From positions 1 through 64,000 of the forward strand of contig DEHC01000069.1 of the NCBI GenBank assembly GCA_002351705.1: a stretch of DNA of 64,000 bases, in the 5' to 3' direction. A model generated the notes under the pieces. The model worked only from the letters and a program-made list of their open reading frames with translations. It searched no databases and had not been told where the DNA came from. This DNA comes from Gammaproteobacteria bacterium UBA2810. Lineage in GTDB: Bacteria > Pseudomonadota > Gammaproteobacteria > Enterobacterales > Succinivibrionaceae. The position numbers and the translations under genes were made by a program. Below, piece after piece: positions 1 through 11,800 of the stretch; positions within the stretch are counted from its first letter, which is position 1, and each line of letters begins with the position of its first letter.

Positions 1-14
1 CTCATGCCGAGCAC

Positions 15-50
15 ACAAAAAATGCCGCAGTGAAAAAAAGCTGCGGCATT
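15..50 (-). terminator. Rho-independent terminator after purA
   Basis: On the minus strand a perfect 10-bp stem (AATGCCGCAG with CTGCGGCATT, arms at 41-50 and 21-30) is followed by a run of six T. It lies 28 bases beyond the purA stop and should end the hfq-hflX-hflK-hflC-purA transcript. Confidence 0.85.
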
Positions 51-77
51 CTTCAGGACTGTGTCCGGGGATCAGTC

Positions 78-1376
<1,299 letters not shown>

Positions 1377-1425
1377 TTACTCACTCAATAACTAAATCAG
1401 ATGACTATGATTCGAAAACAACGGC

Positions 1426-2319
1426 TCAGCGGGCAGCTCCCGGCTTTCTTACGCCGAACTCGTCAAAAAACTCGCTGTCCGAGCCTACGACCATAACACT
1501 GTCTTTGCTGAAGCTCTTCCTGTAAGCTTCCATGCTCTTAAGGAAATTATACAGCTCGGGGCTCTTGGAATAGGCCTCAGCGTAAATCCTCGTCGCCTCT
1601 GCGTCTCCCTGTCCCCTGAGCTCGTTGGACTGCCTCTCGGCGTCAGCGACCATGACAGTGACCTTGCGGTCTGCCTCGGCCCTGATGAACTCGGCCTGCT
1701 TGCGGCCCTTGGAGCGGTGCTCGCGGGCGACAATCTGCCGCTCTGCCCTCATGCGGTCGTAAATCGAGGATGAGACCTCCGGAGGCAGGTTGATCTGCTT
1801 GATCCTCACGTCAACAACGGTGATCCCGAGCTCTGTTGCTGAGGCGCTCCTGAGGAGGGTCTTCTCCATGACCTCAGCTCTCTCGCCCGAGACCATGTCA
1901 ACAATCGATCTGCTTCCGATCTCGCTTCTGAGGACCGCGTTGATCTTCTTCTTCAGACGGTCCTGTGCGAGCTCGAAGCGTCCGCTGTCAGTCGTGATGT
2001 AGAACTTCGCAGGATCCTCGATTCTCCACTTGACGTAGGAGTCGATGATGAGGTCCTTCTTCTCGTTCGTTACATAGCGGTCTGCGGATGACTCCATGGT
2101 CTGGATGCGGACGTCAAGGAGGAGCACGTCATCAATGATCGGGAACTTGAAATGGAATCCCGGACGGTAGATTACCGGATCGCCGCCCTCGGTGACACGC
2201 TTGACCTTGCTGAACTCGGTTACGATGCCGACCTCGCCCTCATGGACGATGAACACTGAATTGAACATCAGGATGAGCACGGCGGCTATTGCAATGCCGA
2301 TGACTGTCTTTCTATCCAT
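1426..2319 (-). CDS. hflC: HflC, SPFH/band-7 membrane protein (FtsH modulator)
   Basis: Partner of HflK in the inner-membrane HflKC complex, which surrounds and modulates the FtsH protease. The 297-residue protein starts with one membrane anchor (about residues 5-25) followed by VHEGEVGIVTEF, the typical opening of the SPFH domain. A long charged helical stretch rich in A, E and R (about 185-250) corresponds to the coiled coil that builds the HflKC cage. It starts two bases after the hflK stop, with AGGAG upstream of the ATG, so the two are translationally coupled. It is slightly shorter than the E. coli protein (334 residues). Identification rests on sequence and on the hflK-hflC-purA order. 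Confidence 0.95.
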   Translation of the reverse strand: MDRKTVIGIAIAAVLILMFNSVFIVHEGEVGIVTEFSKVKRVTEGGDPVIYRPGFHFKFPIIDDVLLLDVRIQTMESSADRYVTNEKKDLIIDSYVKWRIEDPAKFYITTDSGRFELAQDRLKKKINAVLRSEIGSRSIVDMVSGERAEVMEKTLLRSASATELGITVVDVRIKQINLPPEVSSSIYDRMRAERQIVAREHRSKGRKQAEFIRAEADRKVTVMVADAERQSNELRGQGDAEATRIYAEAYSKSPELYNFLKSMEAYRKSFSKDSVMVVGSDSEFFDEFGVRKPGAAR

Positions 2320-2321
2320 TC

Positions 2322-3599
2322 TCAGTTTCTCCTACCGTCCCTGACGCTGCTTCTGATTCCGCTCCTGATGCCGGAGGAATATGACTCCTCAGAAGAGGAG
2401 CCTGCGGACGACGATCCTGCCGCGTAGTCAGGCTCGCCCTGACCGTTCATGGAAAGCGCTGCTGCGGAGCTCCTCAGCTTCTCGTCGCGGGTTGGCCCTG
2501 AGCTGCTCTGGTCTTTCTTGTCCTTTCCGCTGAAGACACCGTCGAGCGGCAGGTAAAGCATGCTGCCCTCTGCTGAGGGAGACACATAGACATTTGCCGT
2601 ATGGCTCAGGACATCCGACATGGTCTCAAGATAGATACGCTTTCTCGTGATCTCCGGTGCCTTGAGGTACTCGGGGAGCACGCGCTCGAAGCCTGCGACA
2701 TCACCCTTCGCGCCAAGGACAACCTTGTCCTTGTAGGCATTGGCGTCCTGCTTGATGCGCTGCACCCGGCCCTCGGCCTTGGGGATGATCTCGCGCTCAT
2801 AGGCCTCCGCCTCGCGGATGAACCTCTGCTCGTCCTCCTGGGCGGATATGGCGTCGTCAAACGCCTCCTTGACCTCCTCGGGAGCGTGGGCAGGGAGGAA
2901 GTTTACCGCTACGACGGAGATTCCCATGTCATAGGGCTTTATGATCTCATTAAGTACGCGCGCGGTGTCATCCTGCACCTTCTCTCGGCCGGTGGTGAGC
3001 ACGTCATCCATCGTATTGTGCCCGACGACGTATCTCATGGCGCTGTCTATAGCCTGCCCGACAGACTCATCTGCGTTTGTCGTGCTGAAGAGGTACTTGT
3101 AGGCATCAGAGACGCGGTACTGCACGTTGATCTCGACACGGACGACGTTCTCGTCCTGGGTCAGCATGAGGCCTGTTGAGTTCAGGGACTTCACGGTCGA
3201 GACGTCAACGAGGATGACCTTGTCCACAAAAGGGATTTTCCAGGAAAGGCCCGGCTGCACGAGACGGTCGAAGCGCCCGAGGCGGAGGAGCACTCCGCGC
3301 TCTGCTTCCTTCACCGTATAGAAGCCCGAGAAAATGATTACGACAAGGAGGACAGCTGCGATGCCGGCAATGAGCAGCAAATGGCTGCCGCCGGAGCTCC
3401 CGCCGCCGGAACCGCCGCTGCCGCCTCTGAACAAATCAGCAATCTTGCTCCCGAGTCCCCCGAAATCAAAGGAGGATGAGCCGTCATCCCAGCCGCTGCC
3501 GCCATTCTGCTTTCCGGATTCGTTCTTCGGATCCTCACCGCTGCCGGCATTGTTCCTGCTGCTGTCATCATCAGCATCTTTGGGCCTGTTCCAGGTCAT
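2322..3599 (-). CDS. hflK: HflK, SPFH/band-7 membrane protein (FtsH modulator)
   Basis: Forms the HflKC cage around FtsH with HflC. The 425-residue protein has the family's cytoplasmic N-terminal tail rich in Gly, Asn and Ser (residues 1-72), a single membrane segment (about 73-94), and a periplasmic SPFH domain beginning FYTVKEAERGVLLRLGRFD. An alanine/glutamate-rich coiled coil follows. The last 60 or so residues are serine- and arginine-rich (SSSAGSSSEESYSSG and on), probably disordered and longer than usual. GGAG stands 8 bases before the ATG. It follows hflX by 14 bases and precedes hflC by 2, so the genes are one operon. Confidence 0.95.
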   Translation of the reverse strand: MTWNRPKDADDDSSRNNAGSGEDPKNESGKQNGGSGWDDGSSSFDFGGLGSKIADLFRGGSGGSGGGSSGGSHLLLIAGIAAVLLVVIIFSGFYTVKEAERGVLLRLGRFDRLVQPGLSWKIPFVDKVILVDVSTVKSLNSTGLMLTQDENVVRVEINVQYRVSDAYKYLFSTTNADESVGQAIDSAMRYVVGHNTMDDVLTTGREKVQDDTARVLNEIIKPYDMGISVVAVNFLPAHAPEEVKEAFDDAISAQEDEQRFIREAEAYEREIIPKAEGRVQRIKQDANAYKDKVVLGAKGDVAGFERVLPEYLKAPEITRKRIYLETMSDVLSHTANVYVSPSAEGSMLYLPLDGVFSGKDKKDQSSSGPTRDEKLRSSAAALSMNGQGEPDYAAGSSSAGSSSEESYSSGIRSGIRSSVRDGRRN

Positions 3600-3613
3600 C
3601 TTGCTTTCTCCAG

Positions 3614-5002
3614 TTATCCCGCTTGGACCGCACTCTCTGCATCTGCGTCGGATCCGGTGCCCCCGGATTCCGTCAGGCCGGAATGCTCAGACCTGACGCA
3701 GGCAAGAATCTCACAGCCCTCACGGGATGCGAGCCTTGCGTAATCCTTCTCCGGAAGACTCCCTTCCGCAACTGCGGCTCCGTTGTCCTCCCAGCTCACG
3801 CTCTGCACGGCGCCTAGCCCGTACAGCCATGAAAGAGCCCCTCCTGCCGCAGGCAGAACGCGCACGGTAAATTTTACTATAACCGGATCAAGAAATTCTG
3901 CAACAGCCTTTCTGAGGAGTTCGGTGCCCTCCCCGGTAACAGCGCTGAGCCAAACCGACTCGATCCGGCCCTCGCCGTTTCTCACGAGGTGCGGCGTCAC
4001 GCCGTCAGCGAGATCTATTTTGTTGTATACCCTTATCCTCGGTACGCTTTCCGCTCTGACCTCGGCGAGGACTGTCTCCACTTCCCTGATATTGCCCTCA
4101 AGCCTCTCGTCATGGCTGTCAATGACCTCAAGGAGGAGAGTTGCCTCCCTGGTCTCCTCGAGCGTGGCACGGAATGCATCAATAAGATCATGAGGAAGAT
4201 GCCTGATGAAGCCTACCGTGTCCGAGATCATCACGTCTCCTGCCACGTCGAGGTGAATCATGCGAAGTGTCGTGTCTAGCGTCGCAAAGAGCTGATCCGC
4301 GGCGTATACCCCGGCGCCGGTAAGGAAGTTGAAGAGTGTCGACTTTCCCGCGTTGGTGTAGCCTACGAGCGAGACAACGGGAACACTGCGCTTCTGCCTG
4401 GTCTTGCGGCTCTCGCGTCTGGTCCTTCTCACATCCTCGAGCTCGCGCCCGATGCGCTCGATCTGCTCGTGGATCTCGCGGCGGTCAAGCTCAATCTGCT
4501 TCTCGCCCGGTCCTCCTCTGAGTCCGAAGCCGCCCTTCTGCCTCTCGAGGTGGGTCCAGCCGCGTACCAGCATGGTGGAAAGATGGGTAAGCCTCGCGAG
4601 CTCTACCTGGAGCTTTCCCTCATAGGTTCTCGCGCGCCTTGCGAAAATGTTGAGAATCAGCTCCACGCGGTCAATTACGCGGCATCCTGCGATTTCGGTA
4701 AGGCTTCGTTCCTGCGAAGGTGTAAGGCGGTGGTTGAAGATGACGAGGTTTGCTTCCTTTTCCTGGACAAGGGCTTTGAGCTCCTCGGCCTTTCCGGTGC
4801 CGATGTAGGTGCTGGCATTCGGCGTGCCGCTCCTTGCGAAGAGGACTCCTGCTATCTCAACGCCGCATGAGACGGTGAGCTCCCGGAGTTCGTCAAGATC
4901 CTCGTTCTCATCAGGGGTGGAGGCAAACTCGGTCTGGACAAGGATCGCCCTCCCCGGTAGATCATCAGAGGAAAACTCATCGGCATGTACAAGATCAGTC
5001 AC
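3614..5002 (-). CDS. hflX: GTPase HflX (ribosome rescue/splitting)
   Basis: GTP-binding protein of the Obg-HflX family that binds the 50S subunit and splits stalled or heat-damaged ribosomes. The 462 residues comprise an N-terminal HflX domain, a helical linker with the signature GLRGGPGEKQIELDRR, and a G domain with P-loop GYTNAGKST (Lys220), DTVGF for G3 and NKID for G4. The C-terminal tail is somewhat extended compared with E. coli (426 residues). The start is a GTG with GGAG 9 bases upstream. It lies between hfq and hflK, the conserved gammaproteobacterial order. Confidence 0.96.
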   Translation of the reverse strand: MTDLVHADEFSSDDLPGRAILVQTEFASTPDENEDLDELRELTVSCGVEIAGVLFARSGTPNASTYIGTGKAEELKALVQEKEANLVIFNHRLTPSQERSLTEIAGCRVIDRVELILNIFARRARTYEGKLQVELARLTHLSTMLVRGWTHLERQKGGFGLRGGPGEKQIELDRREIHEQIERIGRELEDVRRTRRESRKTRQKRSVPVVSLVGYTNAGKSTLFNFLTGAGVYAADQLFATLDTTLRMIHLDVAGDVMISDTVGFIRHLPHDLIDAFRATLEETREATLLLEVIDSHDERLEGNIREVETVLAEVRAESVPRIRVYNKIDLADGVTPHLVRNGEGRIESVWLSAVTGEGTELLRKAVAEFLDPVIVKFTVRVLPAAGGALSWLYGLGAVQSVSWEDNGAAVAEGSLPEKDYARLASREGCEILACVRSEHSGLTESGGTGSDADAESAVQAG

Positions 5003-5128
5003 TGGAAAATCTCCGAGAATCTGCCGGACTGCTGACAGCCGTACAGAACAAGAAGGAAGAGAAGTATTTTAATGCAGTATGGAAAATTTCGGGCGACTAA
5101 GGAGCAGGACGTAAGAGATAAACTTATT

Positions 5129-5150
5129 CCGCCGGAGGAGGCCCCGGCGG
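5129..5150 (-). other. Hairpin between hfq and hflX
   Basis: A perfect 7-bp GC stem (CCGCCGG/CCGGCGG) with an 8-base loop lies in the 172-base hfq-hflX gap. There is no adjacent T-run, so it is more likely an RNA-processing or attenuating hairpin than a full terminator. It could set the ratio of Hfq to HflX. Structure is seen; role is inference. Confidence 0.3.
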
Positions 5151-5174
5151 AACGCGGGCGGCAGCAGAGCAATA

Positions 5175-5468
5175 TCAGAACTCTGATGAAACTTCCTCTT
5201 CCTGCTCAGCGCCCTGACTGCCGTCATCGGCAGCGGTCTTCTGAACCTGGCGGTGCTGAGGGAGAGGACGCGCAGGAACAATTGAGGAAATTGCATGCTT
5301 GTAGACCATCTGCTGGCTGGTGTTGTTTCTCAGCAGAATGACAAACTGATCGAATGATTCCACCTGTCCCTGAAGTTTTATTCCGTTTACCAGAAAGATG
5401 GATACCGGGATCTTGTCCTTTCTGATCGCGTTTAAGAACGGGTCCTGAAGCAACTGACCTTTATTCAT
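5175..5468 (-). CDS. hfq: RNA chaperone Hfq
   Basis: Hexameric Sm-like protein that pairs small regulatory RNAs with mRNAs. The 97-residue product begins [19 protein letters not shown] and carries the Sm1 region ([21 protein letters not shown]) and the Sm2 motif YKHAIS, followed by a short acidic, glutamate-rich tail ([11 protein letters not shown]). The start chosen is the ATG at 5468, because GAGG stands 6-7 bases before it and it matches the family N-terminus. An in-frame ATG four codons upstream lacks a ribosome site. It is the first gene of the hfq-hflX-hflKC-purA cluster; miaA, a common upstream neighbour, is absent here. Confidence 0.97.
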   Translation of the reverse strand: MNKGQLLQDPFLNAIRKDKIPVSIFLVNGIKLQGQVESFDQFVILLRNNTSQQMVYKHAISSIVPARPLPQHRQVQKTAADDGSQGAEQEEEVSSEF

Positions 5469-5764
5469 AAAAAGCCTCATTCTTATTATTATAATTTCCG
5501 CAGCCTGACACCCTTGGCACGAGACCCGCGGAGTCTATTGTCTTTGATTATACGACATTTTCAATTAAAAATAAGTGCTTACGTTAATCACTGCCTCCAG
5601 TCTGCAGATATGGCGGGGATTCGGCAGCTCTCAGCTGCCTGCAGGTGCGCGATCCGAAGATTCCACGGAAGCGCAGAACGCTGCAAAGAGGAACTTAATC
5701 AGAAATTAAGGTTAAAATATCCGCCGTTAATCTTCAAATCCAGAGTACACCGGAAAAGCACGCC
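5469..5764. promoter_or_regulatory. Divergent promoter region hfq / yheS
   Basis: An AT-rich gene-free stretch separates the two divergent units. A perfect minus-strand TATAAT (plus 5547-5552) lies about 80 bases before the hfq start, but no good -35 box pairs with it. A plus-strand TAAAAT near 5715 could serve yheS, also without a clear -35. No riboswitch-like or repeated structure is visible. Confidence 0.4.
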
Positions 5765-7732
5765 ATGATCCTCATAGAAAAACTCTCATTCGCCAGGGAT
5801 AACAACGTAATTTTCGATGAGGCATCGGCCCATATCGCGCCGGGCACGAGGACCGGACTTGTCGGGAGGAACGGCTGCGGAAAGTCCACTCTTTTCGAGC
5901 TCCTTACCGGTGAGCTGAACCCGGATGACGGCAGGATCACCATACCTGAAAGCTGGTCGATTGCGACTGTAGCTCAGGAGACACCTTCACTCGACATTTC
6001 CGCAGAGGAATATGTCATTGACGGAGATAAAAAATACCGGGCCCTTCAGAAGGAGCTCAGCGATGCAGAGGAGAGGAATGACGGCATCGCAATCGCGCGA
6101 ATAAGCGGCGAGCTTGAAATCTCCGGCGCCTACACCATCCGCCCGAGGACCGCTGCCCTTCTCTCGGGCCTCGGCTTCACGCAGGAACAGATAAAGCTTC
6201 CGGTAAAGGACTTCTCCGGAGGCTGGCGAATGAGGCTGAACCTCGCCCGTGCCCTCATCTGCAGATCTGATCTGCTCCTCCTCGACGAGCCCACCAACCA
6301 CCTTGATCTCGACGCAGTCATGTTCCTCTCCGACTATCTCAAGGGCTATCGCGGCACTCTCGTCATCATTTCGCATGACCGCGAGTTCCTTGACGATACT
6401 GTAGACCACATTATCCATATAGAGAACAGAAAGCTTAACGAGTACACCGCAGACTACAGCGGCTTCGAGAGGATGAGGGCTGAGCGCCTGGCACAGAACC
6501 AGGCACTCTATGAGAAGCAGCAGCAGAGCATCGCGAAAATCCAGTCATTCATAGACCGTTTCAGATACAAGGCTACAAAGGCAAGACAGGCACAGAGCAG
6601 GCTTAAGGCACTCGAGAAAATGGACCGCATCGCGGCGGCCCACCCGGACTCACCTTTCCATTTCACCTTCAGGAAGCCCGAGCAGCTCCCTGTACCGCTC
6701 ATGAACATGGAGGACATCTCCATCGGGTATGAGCCGGGGAAGCCCGTGATCAAATCTCTGAAGCTCAATCTCACTCCGGGAGCGAGGATCGGTCTTCTCG
6801 GCCGCAACGGCGCAGGAAAGTCCACTCTCATCAAGTTCCTTGCGAGGATGCTGAAACCCCTCACGGGAAGGCTTTCTGTCGCCAAGGGTATAAAGATCGG
6901 CTACTTCGCGCAGCACCAGCTTGACTACCTCAATCCCGACCAGTCCGCCCTCTGGCACCTGCAGAGGCTTGCACCTGAGATGCGCGAGCAGGATCTCCGT
7001 AACTACCTCGGAGGATTCGCCTTCTCCGGAGACAAAGCCCTGGAGAAGGCCGGAACGCTCTCAGGAGGAGAGAAGGCACGGCTTGCCCTCGCGCTCATTG
7101 TCTGGCAGAAGCCCAATCTCCTTCTCCTCGACGAGCCTACGAACCATCTTGACCTTAATATGCGCGACGCGCTATCCGCTGCACTGCAGGATTTTGAGGG
7201 AGCCATGATTATCGTCTCCCACGACAGGCACCTTCTCCGCACTACGGCAGACGACTTCTATCTTGTGGACGGCGGGAAGGTCTCGGAATTCTCGGGAGAC
7301 CTCGATGACTACCACAAGTACCTAATCGAGCAGAGAAAGAAGGAGCTCACAGAGTCCGCGGCAGAGCGCCGCGAGCAGCGGATCCAGGAAAAGCAGGCAG
7401 CCTCGGGAGGAGCCACGCAGATTTCCTGGAAAGAGAAAAAGGAACTTCTGCAGAGGCTCCGGGCCGAGGCAAGGCCTCTCAGAAAAAAAGCCGAGGAGCT
7501 CGAGAAGAAGATGAATGATGCCAACTCAAGGCTTGAGGAGATTGAAGCAGCCCTCAGCGAAAGCGGCATCTATGACGCTTCGCGGCGGGATGAGCTCTCG
7601 AAGCTCCTTAAGGAGCAGGGGGAGCTAAGGAAAACCTCGGAATCCATAGAGTCTGATTGGCTTGAAGCCTCGGAAAAGCTCGAGGAGGCAGAGAGCAGAA
7701 TCAGGGAAGCAGAAAACACCTCTTCACTGTAA
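5765..7732 (+). CDS. yheS: ABC-F family ATPase, YheS type
   Basis: A soluble, duplicated ATP-binding protein of the ABC-F family, which acts on the ribosome rather than in transport. The 655 residues match E. coli YheS closely at the start (GLVGRNGCGKST at 31-42, then the conserved YVIDGDKKYR). Both halves have Walker A (second copy GRNGAGKST), a signature (FSGGWRMRLNLARAL and LSGGEKARLALAL) and Walker B (LLLDEPTNHLDL, twice). The interdomain linker (about 220-310) contains the arginine/lysine-rich P-site tRNA interaction motif region. The last 110 residues form a charged coiled coil. No transmembrane segments are present. It stands alone, divergent from hfq, and ends at a strong terminator. 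Confidence 0.93.
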   Translation: MILIEKLSFARDNNVIFDEASAHIAPGTRTGLVGRNGCGKSTLFELLTGELNPDDGRITIPESWSIATVAQETPSLDISAEEYVIDGDKKYRALQKELSDAEERNDGIAIARISGELEISGAYTIRPRTAALLSGLGFTQEQIKLPVKDFSGGWRMRLNLARALICRSDLLLLDEPTNHLDLDAVMFLSDYLKGYRGTLVIISHDREFLDDTVDHIIHIENRKLNEYTADYSGFERMRAERLAQNQALYEKQQQSIAKIQSFIDRFRYKATKARQAQSRLKALEKMDRIAAAHPDSPFHFTFRKPEQLPVPLMNMEDISIGYEPGKPVIKSLKLNLTPGARIGLLGRNGAGKSTLIKFLARMLKPLTGRLSVAKGIKIGYFAQHQLDYLNPDQSALWHLQRLAPEMREQDLRNYLGGFAFSGDKALEKAGTLSGGEKARLALALIVWQKPNLLLLDEPTNHLDLNMRDALSAALQDFEGAMIIVSHDRHLLRTTADDFYLVDGGKVSEFSGDLDDYHKYLIEQRKKELTESAAERREQRIQEKQAASGGATQISWKEKKELLQRLRAEARPLRKKAEELEKKMNDANSRLEEIEAALSESGIYDASRRDELSKLLKEQGELRKTSESIESDWLEASEKLEEAESRIREAENTSSL

Positions 7733-7838
7733 GCGTGGCCTGCACGAGCTGAGCTCCGCCAGGACTGGCCGCTTCAAATACCCTGCGCTTCGAGTAGTTC
7801 TCGCTCTGACAGCAGGCCATTGCTGTATAGTTCATTAA

Positions 7839-7875
7839 CCTGCCGGGCAAATACGGCCCGGCAGGATTCTTTTTT
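7839..7875 (+). terminator. Rho-independent terminator after yheS
   Basis: A perfect 10-bp stem CCTGCCGGGC/GCCCGGCAGG (7839-7848, 7856-7865) is followed by ATTCTTTTTT. It sits only a few bases before the rlmJ ribosome site, so either rlmJ depends on readthrough or a promoter lies within the 107 bases between yheS and the hairpin. Confidence 0.85.
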
Positions 7876-7889
7876 ACCAGGAGACGCTG

Positions 7890-8744
7890 ATGCTAAGCTA
7901 CAGACATGGCTTTCATGCCGGAAACAACGCGGATGTCCTGAAACATCTCATCCTGTGCGCCGTAATTTCCTACATCAGGAAGAAGGACAAGCCTTTCACC
8001 ATCATAGACACCCATGCCGGAGGCGGCATCTACAGACTGAATGACGCCATGGCTGAGAAGACCGGAGAGGCAGAGGACGGCATCGTCAGGCTTCTGCGCA
8101 ATCCGGGTAAGCTCCCTGATATCGTTCCTGAGTATTTCAGAATCATTGAGGCTCTCAATCCCGATGGAAAAGTCAATGTATACCCCGGATCGCCCTACAT
8201 CGAGCAGCAGCTTCTCCGCGAGAATGACAAAGGGATATTCATCGAGCTGCACCCCGCTGAATTTGACGCTTTGAGGCACAATTTCGGAAGGGATCACAGG
8301 ATAAGCCTCCATAAGCGCGACAGCTTCGAGGGACTCGACGCAATTGTCCCGCCCCCGGTAAGACGCGGCGCGGTCCTCATGGATCCAGCTTATGAGGTTG
8401 AGACCGACTACGTGAAAAGCGTGAGCTCTATCGGCAGGGCCTTCCGCAAATGCCCGACCATGACCATGATGCTCTGGTATCCTGTGCTCTCCAAGGAAAG
8501 GGACAGAAGCCAGAAAATCCTCTCGGAGGCGAGGAGACTTTCCATACCCGACACCTGGCGTGCGGAGATAAGAACGTCAGTGCAGGAGGAAGATTTCGGC
8601 ATGTGCGGATCAGGGGTCATCATCTTCAACTGTCCATTCTCTGTGGACCGTAAAATAGCGGAGGTTCTCAGTGAGCTTGAAATATCCATTGGCATTGGAA
8701 AGAGCTCTTCAGTTCTATCAAGGCTCTCGGAGAAAGGCAGCTGA
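7890..8744 (+). CDS. rlmJ: 23S rRNA (adenine-2030-N6)-methyltransferase RlmJ
   Basis: SAM-dependent enzyme that methylates A2030 of 23S rRNA. The 284-residue protein starts MLSYRHGFHAGNNADVLKH, the family's diagnostic N-terminus, and has the SAM-binding segment DTHAGGG at about residues 41-47. The catalytic motif, normally DPPY, reads DPAY here (Asp165-Tyr168), a conservative but unusual change of the second proline. AGGAG precedes the ATG by 8 bases. It is monocistronic, between the yheS terminator and a bidirectional terminator shared with pilY1. Confidence 0.95.
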   Translation: MLSYRHGFHAGNNADVLKHLILCAVISYIRKKDKPFTIIDTHAGGGIYRLNDAMAEKTGEAEDGIVRLLRNPGKLPDIVPEYFRIIEALNPDGKVNVYPGSPYIEQQLLRENDKGIFIELHPAEFDALRHNFGRDHRISLHKRDSFEGLDAIVPPPVRRGAVLMDPAYEVETDYVKSVSSIGRAFRKCPTMTMMLWYPVLSKERDRSQKILSEARRLSIPDTWRAEIRTSVQEEDFGMCGSGVIIFNCPFSVDRKIAEVLSELEISIGIGKSSSVLSRLSEKGS

Positions 8745-8760
8745 GGGATAAGGAGACAGC

Positions 8761-8806
8761 TTAAAAAAGAGCCCCCGGTTCCGGGTATCCGGAACCGGGG
8801 GCTTGT
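8761..8806. terminator. Bidirectional terminator between rlmJ and pilY1
   Basis: A 15-bp perfect stem (AGCCCCCGGTTCCGG with its complement at 8789-8803) is flanked by A-rich sequence on the left and a T-containing tail on the right. It can stop rlmJ transcription (plus) and, with a run of six T on the minus strand, the minor-pilin operon. Confidence 0.85.
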
Positions 8807-8843
8807 TTATTGCCAGTTTTTACTGACTCTTCAGACGGCTGTG

Positions 8844-11800
8844 TTACCAGGGCTTCTCGTTGTCGATCAGGACCTGATAGGAGGTTGCCATACGGCCGAC
8901 ATCAGTAACAGTTGTTTTCTTGGAAGATTCCGTCTCAGACTCATCGTTTTTGAGCGCGCTGGAGTCGACCGCAGACACTGCAATTACATTCGTTCTCCCC
9001 CTAACCGATGAATAGGCAATAGTTACATCGGTCGCAGTATGATCAAAACGTCGCTGGTTCGAGGTGTCGCTCGCACTGTCGGATACATTGTCAATCTTCA
9101 TGGTAGTAGGATTAAGCACGTACTGATAGCTTTCCGCACTCTCCGAGCAAGGATCACTGGTCGGAACAAGCGTGTTTACAATAAACCTGTCAAAAGCCTC
9201 AGCAGGGTTGAACGCTACTTTCTCTCCGCCGTTCATAAGAGTATTACCATAGTAGATCGGAGTGAGATCCAAAATCCAGCCGTCTGTGCATGCTCCTGAC
9301 TTTGCTCGGCAGACCGGTGTATCGAGCTTTCTGAGCTTGGTTCTGTCGTAGTCCGCCAGAAGGCCCGAATGATCGACACCTGCGTAATCCATGGTGCTTA
9401 CATAGACGCTGCTGTTTCGGTTGATCGACTCGGATGAATCACCGCGATCGTTAATCATCCAGATTGAGTTGACCGGCTCGCTCTTGTTGTACTTGTTGTC
9501 AATATTGGAAACAAGATATCTGCCCGTGCCCCACATGACGGTCTTGTTCACAACTCCGGAAGCGCCGAGCGTACCCCTGTTAATAACAGCAGGTGCAGTT
9601 GTAATGCTCAGCCTGTGCCCCTTTTCATCAGTGCAGACGGCCAGGCGCTTGAGATCACTCGCGGTAATCATGCCGTTAAGCATACTGCGGTGGTTGCCCT
9701 CAAGTCCCGCACCCTCAACCGAGAGTTTGCCGTGACTGTACGTATAACCAGAACCGTCATCATTGGCAATTGCCTTCCGGAGCGACAGACGGTACATGTT
9801 GCCGTGCAGATCTCCTGCATAGATAACGTCCGGGTTTCCGTCCTGGTCATCATCAAACAAAGTGGGCTCTGACATGCCGTCCTTATAATTGCCATTGGTA
9901 TAGTCACCGCCGTCCCAAAGGTTGGCATAGAGAGAATAGCTTGATGTCGAACCGCTTAGTGTCTCTTCATCCGCATATATCGTGTTTGCGAATTTTCCGC
10001 TGAGCACGTCAACGAATATCAGCGCCGGACCTCCCTTGTCAGCAATGCTGTTATAGCCGTTTCCATATACTGCATAGAGCCTGGTCTTGGCGTCAGCTTC
10101 ATCAGACTTATAGGCGAATACCTTCGGCGCACGCATTATTTTTCCGACAAAAGGATTGTTTGTATCATCAAACTCCCATTTGAGGAAACTCTGGATTTTG
10201 GCTGTATCAGTAAGGGGCTGGATATGGCCTGATTCGTTTACAACATCACTCAGATCAGAAATATCAAGAGCATATCCTCCTTTCGCACCGTTTCCGTAAG
10301 TTCCCAGGGCAAGGACACGCCTGCCGCTCTGTCCTGCTTTATACGATGAAACCGTAATGGTTCCGTCAACATACTGAGTGTGCTCGGACACAAAGCTGGG
10401 ATCGGCAAGGTGGGAGAGCTTATCTGCCATATTGTACGGAATAATGGCAAGCAGCTCCTCTCCTGTCTTGTCGCTGACTACATGTATCATGCCGTCATTG
10501 GCGCCGAAAATTACAAAGGCATTTCCCTTTGAGTCGGTGCCGTAGACCGGCGTTGCGCTCGATATATCGCCGATCAGAGTTGTAGGATTCAAAGCATCAT
10601 ACAGAGTCGTACTTCCGCGGGATCTGAATCCTCTGAACTCATCAGTGTATCCGAGACCATCAATCTGGGCCTTCACATCGTCGGTTATCTGCTTGTCCTC
10701 GTCCGTTTCGAACGAGCGATCGCCACGCATATACTCGACAAAACGGCTTACTATATCGTTCTGCGCCGTTACGTCACCCTTTATAAACTGTGAAAGACCA
10801 AGGGCCTTGCTGTTTCCGGCAAGGAATTTTTCGTACATGTCATGATTGATGCACCGCAAATCGCCATCAGCGGCCGGGGTTTTGTCAACGCTGGTGTCAG
10901 CATCAGAACTCTCATCAGCTGCGGCAGCAGAATCGCAGTACTTGAAGAGGTGGAGGAATCCATTCCTGTCCTCAATGAAAATATTGCGCTTTGAGCTGTC
11001 AAAGCTTCCGGTGAGGGAGGCATTTGATGAGGCATCGTAATTCCCCTGAATATACCCGAGCTGGGCAAACAGGGATTTACCGGCACGCCATCTCTGCGCG
11101 TTGGACTTGATCTTGGTTTCACCGTCCTCTACCTGAACCTTGTAGCTTATCAGCTCGCCAGTCCAGTTCTGCTCCTCGAAAGAAGCCTGGAAGTAATTTG
11201 AGTTGGTTCCGCCGTCGCCTGTAGCCACAATATTGGTGCTGGAGAACGAGGCCGCAGTGGAAACACGCCTCTTGCCTTCACGTATCGAGTCCATTGCGCT
11301 CTTGAGCTGCGATGCAAGCTTCGAGGCATCGTTCACATAATAGTAATTGCTCGGCTCCTCGAAACCGGTGACAGTATTGAGCTTCAGCGTCTGGATCTTC
11401 CCGTAGCCATACTTTGCGGCAAGGAGTGACGGAGGCGGCAGGAACTGAGACTTGCCGGAATCTGCCAGAACATCAAACTGTCTTGTCACCTCGGGCTGAC
11501 AATAACCGGAAAAATTCATGTAAGGCAGGAATACTCCGGCGTTAACATCACTTACAGAGCGGCAGTCTCCTATATTGCCTGTTACGAATTTTACTGTCCC
11601 GTTGTCATCATAGTTATAGCGTACTTTTTGCCCCCTGTTATACTCAACCACCTGAACAAGGCTGCCGTCGGGATTGCGCTGTTTGTCTATGCCCAGCTGG
11701 TCAACACCGATGAAGGGAAACCTGGTGCCCGAGCTGTTTTTTTTGCCGTTAAGGCTTTTGGCTATATCAAAGAAAGTTGACTTGCCCCAGTTATAGTGAC

